Of a DNA stretch of 5,927 nucleotides, positions 1-5,620 are shown one piece after another. The stretch's first letter is position 1. Every line of letters starts with the position of its first letter. Location: the NCBI GenBank assembly GCA_023406965.1, contig JAEXTI010000441.1, positions 1 through 5,927 of the forward strand. The letters are read 5' to 3'. A program made the position numbers and the translations under genes. Under the pieces are notes generated by a model, which made no database searches, was not told the origin of the DNA, and was given only the letters and a program-made list of their open reading frames with translations. The stretch comes from Chloroflexota bacterium. Lineage in GTDB: Bacteria; Chloroflexota; Anaerolineae; Anaerolineales; Anaerolineaceae.

Positions 1-301
1 CCGGTGGGTTATCCGGCCCGGCGTTCCACAACACCTGCAGCACCGCCAGAATTAGCAGGAATGGCAGCGGAGCCAGCAGCGCGCGTAAAGCATACTTGAA
101 GGGAATTCTTCCCAACCACAAGCACACTAACGCGGCCCCCAGGCCCAACAGCAACCCCCACAAGCCAGGCGCAAAAGTCAGCGCCATAACGACCAAAACC
201 ACAGCCAGCAACCGGGCCCGTGGATCCAGCCGGTGCAACGTCGAATCAACCGGCAAGTATTGCCCGATAGGGATATTGCGCATGAACTCAAACCGGCTCA
301 T
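1..301 (-). CDS. ecfT: EcfT, ECF transporter transmembrane scaffold (partial; N-terminal 100 codons)
   Basis: This is the integral-membrane T component of an energy-coupling factor importer, which couples the EcfA ATPases to a substrate-binding S protein in the cytoplasmic membrane. The visible 100 residues show the typical EcfT opening: an IGQYLP segment (residues 12-17) and HRLDPRARLL (23-32). Hydrophobic helices follow at about 29-43, 45-63 and 76-92. Family members are about 250-270 residues, so the left edge removes the C-terminal part with the cytoplasmic coupling helices and their Ala-Arg-Gly motifs. The ATG at 301-299 overlaps the ecfA TGA (300-298) as ATGA and is preceded by a perfect AGGAGG (308-313) at 6-nt spacing, which favours it over the in-frame ATG at 283-281. 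The overlap suggests translational coupling and about 1:1 synthesis with the fused ATPase. Family assignment is firm; the substrate cannot be told. Confidence 0.9.
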   Translation of the reverse strand, partial: MSRFEFMRNIPIGQYLPVDSTLHRLDPRARLLAVVLVVMALTFAPGLWGLLLGLGAALVCLWLGRIPFKYALRALLAPLPFLLILAVLQVLWNAGPDNPP

Positions 302-2043
302 TGCGTCCCTCCTGGGCTGCATGCCCGCAAGGCGTCGGCCAGCGCATCCGGCGTCACAATCCCCTTCGGGATCGGCCAGCCCTGTTCTTGCAAACGGGCC
401 GCCGTGCGCACCACCAGCGGAGGTTCCAGCCCGGCTTCAGCCAAACCCTTGAAGTCCCAGAACACCTCGCCCACCGGCCCTTCGCGAATAACCGTTCCAT
501 GTTCAAATACCGCCAGCCGGCTGGCAAGCGCCGCCAGGTCATTCATCCGGTGAGACGAAAGCACGGTGGTCATTCCTTCCGATTGCAGGCTGGACAACCG
601 CCCCAGCACCTCTAGGTGCGCAGCCGGGTCCAGCCCGGCGGTCGGCTCATCTAGCAGCAGCACCTGCGGTCGCAAGGCCAGCGTAGCCGCCAGAGCCACC
701 TTGCGCTTTTCGCCCCCGCTCAACGCAAACACCAGGCGGTCTTTGAACGCCTCAAAATCGAGTCCCACCAGTTCCATCGACCACTTCACCCGTTCAGCCA
801 GCGTTTCTTCTATCCCAATTTGACGCGGACCATACGAAATTTCATCACCCACATACTGCTCGAAGAACTGCATTTCCGGGTTTTGGAACACCAGCCCGAC
901 CATTTTGGCCACCGTCTTGGTAGGCACAGTCAAGTCAGCCAACTGATGAACCCCCACCCGCACCGAACCTTTTTGTGGGCGCAGCAACCCGTTAAGGTGC
1001 TGCAACAGTGTTGATTTTCCCGACCCGGTTCGTCCCAGCAATCCCAGCGTCCCCCCGCGCATGGCGGTCATGTTCAAGTCCTTGAGCGCCAGATGCGCCA
1101 GAGGTGTATCGGCCAGGTAGGTATGTTCCAGGCCGCGCACCTCAATCAATGCTTCGTCGCTTCCCAAAGCCGCCGAACCCGCCAGGGAAGGCGCAATCCC
1201 GCTCACCGGCCCGGGATACACAGGCAGCCGGTCCAACCACTCCTGCGGGTGCAACGGTCTGGGCGTCATCACCCCCAGCCATTGCTGGAAGCGCTCTGCC
1301 AGCCGCGCCGGGCGTGGCAGTCCCAACCCGTATTTTCCCACCCGGTTCGCATCGGTAAACACTTCGGCGGGAGAACCGTCCTCAGCCACCTTGCCCTCGT
1401 GCAGCACCACCACCCGCGAAGCCATCACCGCCTCTTCCATGTGATGGGTGATGAAAACCACCGCCATCCCTTCCTGGTTCAGGCGCAGCATCTCGCGAAT
1501 AGCCATCAGTCGCCCGGCAGGGTCAAGCATGGTAGTGGCTTCGTCAAACAACACCACCTGCGGGCGCATGGCCAGCACCCCCGCCAGGGCCAGGCGCTGA
1601 GTCTGCCCCCCCGAAAGCATGTGCGGTGAGCGCTGAGCGTGTTCCTCCAACCCCACCGACTTCAAAGCCTGGTCCACCCGCGCGCGGATCTCCGCCGAAG
1701 GGAGCCCCAGATTTTCCGGGCCAAAAGCGACATCCTCATCCACGGTGGTGGCCACAATTTGATCTTCGGGATGCTGGAACACCAGCCCCACCTGCCGCCG
1801 GATGGCCGCCAGTTGTTCCTTGCGGCTTGTATCCAGGCCGTTCACCAGCACCCGCCCCGACTGCGGTATGAGCAGCCCATTCATCAGGCGCAGCATGGTG
1901 GTCTTGCCTGAGCCATTCGAGCCCACCACCGCCACCATGTCGCCGGGGAAAATCTCCAACGACAGCCCGCGCAAGATGTCCCGGGTGTTTTCCTCCCCCG
2001 GATAGCGGAACGTGACGTTGTCCAGAAAGATGATTGGTTCCAT
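298..2043 (-). CDS. ecfA: Fused double ATPase of an ECF transporter (EcfA1-EcfA2)
   Basis: This 581-residue protein contains two complete ABC ATPase domains, as in the known fused EcfA/CbiO proteins, and would power vitamin or metal-ion import with EcfT. Domain 1 (about 1-245) has Walker A GSNGSGKT (41-48), Q-loop Q90, signature LSGGQ (143-147), Walker B ending D167-E168, the EcfA1-style DEATTMLD, and switch H200. Domain 2 (about 298-540) has Walker A GRTGSGKS (337-344), Q387, LSGGE (441-445), D465-E466 in the EcfA2-style DEPTAGLD, and switch H498. Both sites look catalytically intact. A linker (about 245-297) joins them and a tail of about 40 residues follows. I chose the ATG at 2043 because MEPIIFLDNVTFRYPG is a normal ABC N-terminus. 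The frame is open to an ATG at 2142, but that 33-residue extension has no family character. No Shine-Dalgarno precedes 2043 (see leaderless and uORF entries). It overlaps ecfT by 4 nt. Confidence 0.93.
   Translation of the reverse strand: MEPIIFLDNVTFRYPGEENTRDILRGLSLEIFPGDMVAVVGSNGSGKTTMLRLMNGLLIPQSGRVLVNGLDTSRKEQLAAIRRQVGLVFQHPEDQIVATTVDEDVAFGPENLGLPSAEIRARVDQALKSVGLEEHAQRSPHMLSGGQTQRLALAGVLAMRPQVVLFDEATTMLDPAGRLMAIREMLRLNQEGMAVVFITHHMEEAVMASRVVVLHEGKVAEDGSPAEVFTDANRVGKYGLGLPRPARLAERFQQWLGVMTPRPLHPQEWLDRLPVYPGPVSGIAPSLAGSAALGSDEALIEVRGLEHTYLADTPLAHLALKDLNMTAMRGGTLGLLGRTGSGKSTLLQHLNGLLRPQKGSVRVGVHQLADLTVPTKTVAKMVGLVFQNPEMQFFEQYVGDEISYGPRQIGIEETLAERVKWSMELVGLDFEAFKDRLVFALSGGEKRKVALAATLALRPQVLLLDEPTAGLDPAAHLEVLGRLSSLQSEGMTTVLSSHRMNDLAALASRLAVFEHGTVIREGPVGEVFWDFKGLAEAGLEPPLVVRTAARLQEQGWPIPKGIVTPDALADALRACSPGGTQ
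308..313 (-). promoter_or_regulatory. Shine-Dalgarno site of ecfT inside the end of ecfA
   Basis: A perfect AGGAGG on the minus strand lies 6 nt before the ecfT ATG. It falls within the last codons of ecfA. It decides the ecfT start and shows that this organism uses conventional Shine-Dalgarno initiation for at least some genes. Confidence 0.8.
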
Positions 2044-2050
2044 TTGATTA

Positions 2051-2056
2051 ATTATA
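2051..2056 (-). promoter_or_regulatory. Candidate -10 box for a leaderless ecfA transcript
   Basis: A perfect TATAAT on the minus strand sits exactly 7 nt before the ecfA ATG (TATAAT-TAATCAA-ATG). Transcription normally starts 6-8 nt past the -10 box, so the mRNA would begin at or one base before the start codon. That fits the absence of a Shine-Dalgarno there. I found no good TTGACA-like -35 at 15-18 bp, which weakens the call. The box also falls on the end of the 18-codon upstream ORF, and the two readings compete. Confidence 0.4.
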
Positions 2057-2108
2057 AACCCATGCGCCTGGCATACCTCTGAATTTGTGAGGAGTAAAGA
2101 CACAGCAT
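2052..2108 (-). CDS. Possible 18-codon leader ORF upstream of ecfA
   Basis: An ATG at 2108-2106 opens a short frame, MLCLYSSQIQRYARRMGL, ending in TAA at 2054-2052, 8 nt before the ecfA ATG and in another frame. It has the best ribosome site in this intergenic region: AGGAGG at 2115-2120 with 6-nt spacing. The peptide has no run of a single amino acid of the kind used in classical attenuators and no recognisable domain. If translated, it could deliver ribosomes to ecfA by reinitiation, since ecfA lacks its own Shine-Dalgarno. Alternatively the AGGAGG could serve an in-frame GTG at 2103-2101 (spacing 11 nt) and give ecfA a 20-residue extension. The sequence alone does not show that it is made. 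Confidence 0.3.
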   Translation of the reverse strand: MLCLYSSQIQRYARRMGL

Positions 2109-2114
2109 CTTCCA

Positions 2115-2120
2115 CCTCCT
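2115..2120 (-). promoter_or_regulatory. Strong Shine-Dalgarno without an annotated gene start
   Basis: AGGAGGT on the minus strand (AGGAGG at 2120-2115) precedes the ATG at 2108 by 6 nt. It is the only strong ribosome site between the divergent genes on this strand. It lies 71 nt before the ecfA ATG, too far to serve it directly. Confidence 0.45.
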
Positions 2121-2122
2121 GG

Positions 2123-2151
2123 GTGCCAATCTCTCCCCACATCCCTAAAAT
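2123..2151 (+). promoter_or_regulatory. Candidate promoter of the lysC-asd operon
   Basis: GTGCCA (2123-2128, 4/6 to TTGACA) and TAAAAT (2146-2151, 5/6 to TATAAT) are separated by 17 bp. The predicted start is near 2158, giving a leader of about 35 nt. A second TAAAAT at 2156-2161 has no fitting -35. The prediction rests on consensus matching by eye only. Confidence 0.4.
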
Positions 2152-2167
2152 CTAGTAAAATACTCGA
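2151..2167. repeat. Operator-like inverted repeat at the predicted lysC start site
   Basis: TCTAGTA and TACTCGA form 7-bp arms (6 of 7 matching) around an AAA centre. The repeat overlaps the last base of the first TAAAAT, all of the second TAAAAT and the predicted transcription start. That is where a dimeric repressor would act. No regulator family can be named from it. Confidence 0.35.
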
Positions 2168-2174
2168 ATTCTTT

Positions 2175-2191
2175 TTTTCATCTGGTGAAAA
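2175..2191 (+). repeat. Small inverted repeat covering the lysC ribosome site
   Basis: TTTTCA (2175-2180) and TGAAAA (2186-2191) are perfect 6-bp arms around TCTGG, ending 2 nt before the lysC ATG. The weak Shine-Dalgarno GGTGA (2184-2188) lies in the loop and right arm. The stem has one G-C pair and would be unstable, so any effect on translation is speculative. Confidence 0.3.
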
Positions 2192-2192
2192 T

Positions 2193-3614
2193 ATGACGGC
2201 TTCTACGCATCCCACCCTGGTAATGAAATTTGGCGGGACTTCGGTTGGCACACCCGAAGCCATGCACCAAACCGCCAAAATCGTCCGAGACAATCTCTCC
2301 GCCTGGCCGCGCATCGTTGTGGTCACTTCCGCGCTCTCCGGCGTCACCGACCTGCTCATCAAGAGCGCCATCGCCGCCACTCGCGGCGACGTGTTCACCT
2401 TCCAGGACACTGCCCGCATTCTCAACGAGCGCCACGAAGCCATCCTGACTTCCGGAATCATTCATCCTGCCCGCCAGGATGCCATTCGTGAAAGCGTCCA
2501 GGCGCTGATTCAAGACTTCTCCAATCTTTGTCTGGCCATTTCCGTGCTCGGAGAGGCCACCCCGCGCGCCATGGATGCCGTCGCCTCCCTCGGAGAGCGG
2601 CTGGCCGTGCGCCTGCTGGCCGGCGCCATCGATTCACTCGGCGCGCCCGCCGAATACGTCGAAGCCACCCGTCTCATCCAAACCGACGCCCATCATCAAG
2701 CCGCCCACCCCGACATGGCCGCCACCAGGGCTGCTGTACACAGCGTCTTGTCCCCCCTTCTCGAGCGTGGCATTGTCCCCGTGGTCACCGGCTTCATCGG
2801 CGCCACCCCCGAAGGCGCCACCACCACCCTCGGCCGTGGCGGCAGCGATTACACCGCCGCCATTCTCGGCGCCTTGCTGCCCTCCGATGAGGTCTGGATC
2901 TGGACCGACGTGGACGGCGTGATGAGCGCCGACCCGCGCATCGTGCCCCACGCCTCTACCATCGAAGAACTCACCTACCGTGAAGTCTCCGAGCTGGCCT
3001 TTGCCGGGGCCAAGGTGCTGCACCCCAAAACCATCCGCCCAGTCATCGAAGCTGGAATCGGCCTGCGCGTGCTCAACACCTTTAATCCTGCCCACGCCGG
3101 AACCCGCCTGGTCAGTGAATTGCCCGTTCGCGAGCAAAAGGTGGTCAAATCTGTCACCACCATCCGCGGCCTCAAGTTGGTCACTCTCGAAGGGCGCGGC
3201 ATGTTGGGCGTACCCGGTGTCGCTGCCCGCACCTTCGCTGCCATCGCCTCCACCGGGGCCAGCGTCTCGCTCATCTCCCAGGCTTCCTCCGAACAGGCCA
3301 TTTGCTTCGCCGTGCCCGCCGAGGCCGTTCAACAGGTCGTCGCCGCTGTGCAGCTTGCCTTCCGTGACGAATTCGAGAACAAAGACATCGACCGCGTTTG
3401 GGCCTCCGAAGAAGTGGTCATCGTCACCGTCGTCGGTGAAGGCATGCGCAGCACTCCCGGTGTCGCGGGCAAAGTTTTTAGCGCCCTGGGCGATCAAAAG
3501 ATCAACGTCATCGCCATTGCCCAGGGGTCATCCGAAGTATCCATCAGTTTTATCATCGCCAGCCAGGATGCCGTCGCCGCCGTGCGCGTGCTTCACGATC
3601 TGGTGATTCGTTAA
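2193..3614 (+). CDS. lysC: Aspartate kinase, monofunctional, with ThrA-like ACT domains
   Basis: The enzyme phosphorylates L-aspartate with ATP to 4-aspartyl phosphate, the committed step to lysine, threonine, methionine and isoleucine, in the cytoplasm. The 473 residues are full length for a monofunctional kinase. The kinase domain (about 8-305) shows KFGGTSVG (12-19), VTSALSG (44-50), SLGER (132-136), TTLGRGGSD (211-219), WTDVDGVMSADPR (237-249) and ELAFAGAKVLHPKT (267-280). Two ACT domains follow at about 325-375 and 406-456. They carry ISQASSE (Q363) and IAQGSSE (Q444), the pattern of threonine-binding E. coli ThrA and plant AK-HSDH rather than lysine-type LysC. No homoserine dehydrogenase part is attached: the protein stops right after ACT2. 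The symbol lysC is the generic one. The ATG at 2193 gives the normal N-terminus with a weak GGTGA ribosome site. It heads the operon; its TAA is part of the asd Shine-Dalgarno. Confidence 0.95.
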   Translation: MTASTHPTLVMKFGGTSVGTPEAMHQTAKIVRDNLSAWPRIVVVTSALSGVTDLLIKSAIAATRGDVFTFQDTARILNERHEAILTSGIIHPARQDAIRESVQALIQDFSNLCLAISVLGEATPRAMDAVASLGERLAVRLLAGAIDSLGAPAEYVEATRLIQTDAHHQAAHPDMAATRAAVHSVLSPLLERGIVPVVTGFIGATPEGATTTLGRGGSDYTAAILGALLPSDEVWIWTDVDGVMSADPRIVPHASTIEELTYREVSELAFAGAKVLHPKTIRPVIEAGIGLRVLNTFNPAHAGTRLVSELPVREQKVVKSVTTIRGLKLVTLEGRGMLGVPGVAARTFAAIASTGASVSLISQASSEQAICFAVPAEAVQQVVAAVQLAFRDEFENKDIDRVWASEEVVIVTVVGEGMRSTPGVAGKVFSALGDQKINVIAIAQGSSEVSISFIIASQDAVAAVRVLHDLVIR

Positions 3615-3625
3615 GGAGCAATTCC

Positions 3626-4696
3626 ATGAGCAACAAAATCCCCGTCGCAGTTTTAGCCGCCACAGGTAGCGTTGGACAGCGCTTCGTCCAACTCCTCGAC
3701 AACCATCCCTGGTTCGAGGTCGTCGCCCTCACCGGCTCAGACCGCTCCATCGGCAAGCCTTATGGCGAAGTCTGCCACTGGCTGCTGCCCGGTGAAATGC
3801 CCGCTTGGGCCCGCGAGATGATCGTCCGCCCCTCCACCCCCGAAGCCGTCCAGGCCCCCCTGGCACTTTCCGGCCTGCCCGCCGACCTGGCCCGCGACAT
3901 CGAGCCCGCCTTTGCCGCCGCCGGCACAGTCATCTGCTCCAACGCCTCCGCCTACCGCCGCGCCGCCGACGTGCCCATCCTCCTCCCCGAAATTAACGCC
4001 CCCCATGTGCGTCTAATCGAAGCCCAGCGCCGCCTGCGCGGCTGGAGCGGGGCCATCACCACCAACCCCAACTGCACCAGCACAGGCATGAGCATTGCCA
4101 TCAAGCCCCTCCAGGATGCCTTCGGCCTCAAGCGCGTCTTTGCCGTCTCCCTTCAAGCCCTCTCCGGCGCCGGTTACCCCGGCATCGCCTCCATGGACAT
4201 CATCGACAACGTCATCCCCAACATTGGCGGCGAAGAGGACAAGGTGGAGTGGGAGCCGCGCAAGATGCTTGGCACGCTCTCCGGTGACAGCATCGAGATG
4301 GCCTCTTTTGGCATTTCCGCCCACACCAACCGCGTCGCCGTCACCGACGGTCACGTAGTCACCCTTTCCATCGAGCTGGGTACTCGCGCCAAACCTGCCG
4401 AGGTGGTTGAGGTGCTGCGCGCCTACCAGGGCCCCGAAGAAGCCCGCGGGCTGCCCTTCTCCCCCAACCCCGTCATCGTCGTCCGCGACGAAGACAATCG
4501 CCCCCAACCGCGCCTGGACCGCATGACCGGCAGCGGCATGACCACGGTGGTCGGTCGCGTGCGCCCCGATTCGCTCCTCGACATCCGCATGGTGGTCCTT
4601 TCGCACAACACCATCCGCGGCGCAGCGGGCGGCTCGCTCTTCAACGCCGAACTTATCGCCCGCATGGGCTATCTCGGCGCGCAGTACACCCGTTAA
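3626..4696 (+). CDS. asd: Aspartate-semialdehyde dehydrogenase, archaeal/fungal type
   Basis: The enzyme reduces 4-aspartyl phosphate with NADPH to aspartate 4-semialdehyde, directly after the kinase encoded upstream. The 356-residue protein has the nucleotide-binding opening ATGSVGQRF (12-20), the catalytic cysteine C150 in TTNPNCTSTG, Q177 in SLQALSGAG, GGEED (201-205), and the R236/H243 pair in NRVAVTDGH. The seven-residue spacing of that pair matches the substrate arginine and general-base histidine of known ASADHs. The DGH motif and overall pattern point to the archaeal/fungal branch rather than the E. coli-type Asd. Nothing appears missing. The ATG at 3626 has AAGGAG (3613-3618) at 7-nt spacing, overlapping the lysC TAA. 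The 11-nt gap indicates co-transcription and probably coupled translation. Third codon positions are strongly C-rich, as in lysC. Confidence 0.95.
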   Translation: MSNKIPVAVLAATGSVGQRFVQLLDNHPWFEVVALTGSDRSIGKPYGEVCHWLLPGEMPAWAREMIVRPSTPEAVQAPLALSGLPADLARDIEPAFAAAGTVICSNASAYRRAADVPILLPEINAPHVRLIEAQRRLRGWSGAITTNPNCTSTGMSIAIKPLQDAFGLKRVFAVSLQALSGAGYPGIASMDIIDNVIPNIGGEEDKVEWEPRKMLGTLSGDSIEMASFGISAHTNRVAVTDGHVVTLSIELGTRAKPAEVVEVLRAYQGPEEARGLPFSPNPVIVVRDEDNRPQPRLDRMTGSGMTTVVGRVRPDSLLDIRMVVLSHNTIRGAAGGSLFNAELIARMGYLGAQYTR

Positions 4697-4725
4697 CCCT
4701 ACCCGTCTTCCATCAAGGAAACGAA

Positions 4726-5607
4726 ATGCTTGTACTGGTGGCAGTATCGCTTCTTTGGGCCTTTTCCTTCGGCCTGATCAAAACCAGTCTCGCGGGCATC
4801 GACCCCCACTTCGTTGCGTTCCTGCGCCTGTTTCTCTCGTTCCTGGCCTTCCTGCCCTTTCTGCGACTGCGTAACCTGCCGCGCAGCCTGGCGCTGCGCC
4901 TCTTTCTCACCGGCATGGTCCAGTACGGCGTCATGTACATCGCCTACCTTTCCGCCTTCCGCTTCCTCAAATCCTATGAGGTAGCCATCTTCACCATCTT
5001 CACCCCCCTTTACGTTACGCTAATCCACAATGCCTTAACACGAAAGGTTTACCGGCTGTACATGATCACCACGCTGTTAACGGTGCTTGGGACAGGCATC
5101 GTCCAGGGATTCACCCCCTTGCGTAGCGACATGCTCAACGGTTTCTTCCTCGTCCAAATCTCCAACCTGTGTTTCGCCGCCGGGCAGGTCTACTACCGCC
5201 ACGTCATGTCCGCCCACCCCGGGCTGAAAGATCATCACATTTTCGGCTTGCTTTATCTGGGCGCATTCTTGACCCCCGCGCTCTCCTTCCTCCTTTTTGG
5301 CAATTGGCAGGCGACCTCCCTCAGCCTGCCCCAGACCCTCACCGTACTGTATCTGGGCATCATTTCATCGGGCTTGGCTTTCTTCCTGTGGAACTATGGC
5401 GCCCGCCGGGTGAACCCCGGCGCGCTGGCCATTTTCAACGACTTAAAAATTCCCCTCGCTGTGGCGGTCTCGCTGTTGATCTTTGGTGAAAGCGCCAACT
5501 GGGTCAGCCTCTCCATCGGCGGCGGGATTGTACTCGTCGCGCTATTCATCAACGAACTGGGCCGTAAGGCTCAACTCAATGCTGCTCTTTCTAATCCTGC
5601 GGAATGA
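4726..5607 (+). CDS. EamA/DMT-family permease, YigM-like
   Basis: This 293-residue membrane protein has ten predicted helices (about 2-18, 29-47, 57-77, 84-101, 110-126, 138-156, 171-191, 203-221, 230-253 and 258-276), the duplicated five-helix plan of the drug/metabolite transporter superfamily. Several stretches resemble my recollection of E. coli YigM, the biotin transporter of the carboxylate/amino acid/amine group. These are LLWAFSF (9-15), FTPLYVTLI (92-100), FLVQISN (141-147), LYLGAFL (176-182), ISSGLAFFLWNYGA (213-226) and the GALAIFNDLKIP region (232-243). The substrate could therefore be biotin, another carboxylate or an amino acid. Placement 29 nt behind asd allows export or uptake linked to aspartate-family amino acids, but that is inference. 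The ATG at 4726 has AAGGAA (4715-4720) at 5-nt spacing. Leucine codons are more often CTG here than in lysC and asd. Confidence 0.85.
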   Translation: MLVLVAVSLLWAFSFGLIKTSLAGIDPHFVAFLRLFLSFLAFLPFLRLRNLPRSLALRLFLTGMVQYGVMYIAYLSAFRFLKSYEVAIFTIFTPLYVTLIHNALTRKVYRLYMITTLLTVLGTGIVQGFTPLRSDMLNGFFLVQISNLCFAAGQVYYRHVMSAHPGLKDHHIFGLLYLGAFLTPALSFLLFGNWQATSLSLPQTLTVLYLGIISSGLAFFLWNYGARRVNPGALAIFNDLKIPLAVAVSLLIFGESANWVSLSIGGGIVLVALFINELGRKAQLNAALSNPAE

Positions 5608-5620
5608 AATGGAGACTCTC

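Noticed and set aside
96..2005. Several plus-strand open frames (for example 96-452, 1093-1629, 1639-1911)
   Set aside because: They lie wholly over ecfA and ecfT, read as Pro/Arg/Ser/His-rich low-information protein, and carry no family motif.
2113..2125. Stem CACC-TCCTG-GGTG as a terminator or attenuator
   Set aside because: It has only four base pairs, no outward extension and no T-run directly after it on either strand.
2044..2142. Upstream start of ecfA at the ATG at 2142 (33 extra residues)
   Set aside because: The extension has no ABC-ATPase character, would cross the candidate lysC promoter, and MEPIIFLDNV at 2043 is the usual family N-terminus.
2172..2178. T7 run as a rho-independent terminator
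   Set aside because: No G-C-rich hairpin precedes it, and no upstream plus-strand gene needs terminating there.
2096..2192. Lysine riboswitch or T-box leader before lysC
   Set aside because: The leader is far too short for a lysine riboswitch, and I see neither a T-box TGGNACC-type sequence followed by a terminator nor any stable long stem.
2048..2513. Minus-strand open frames spanning the intergenic region and the start of lysC
   Set aside because: They show no family resemblance and overlap the certain kinase start. The Met-rich and Gly/Asp-rich translations look like shadows.
2634..3497. 287-codon open frame on the minus strand inside lysC
   Set aside because: Its Gly/Asp/Ala-rich translation mirrors the C-rich wobble positions of lysC. 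It has no recognisable motifs, and lysC is unambiguous on the other strand.
4013..4606. 197-codon open frame on the minus strand inside asd
   Set aside because: It has the same Gly/Val/Asp-rich mirror pattern, with all conserved Asd motifs on the plus strand.
4697..4725. Terminator between asd and the permease
   Set aside because: The 29-nt gap holds no inverted repeat or T-run, only the AAGGAA ribosome site.
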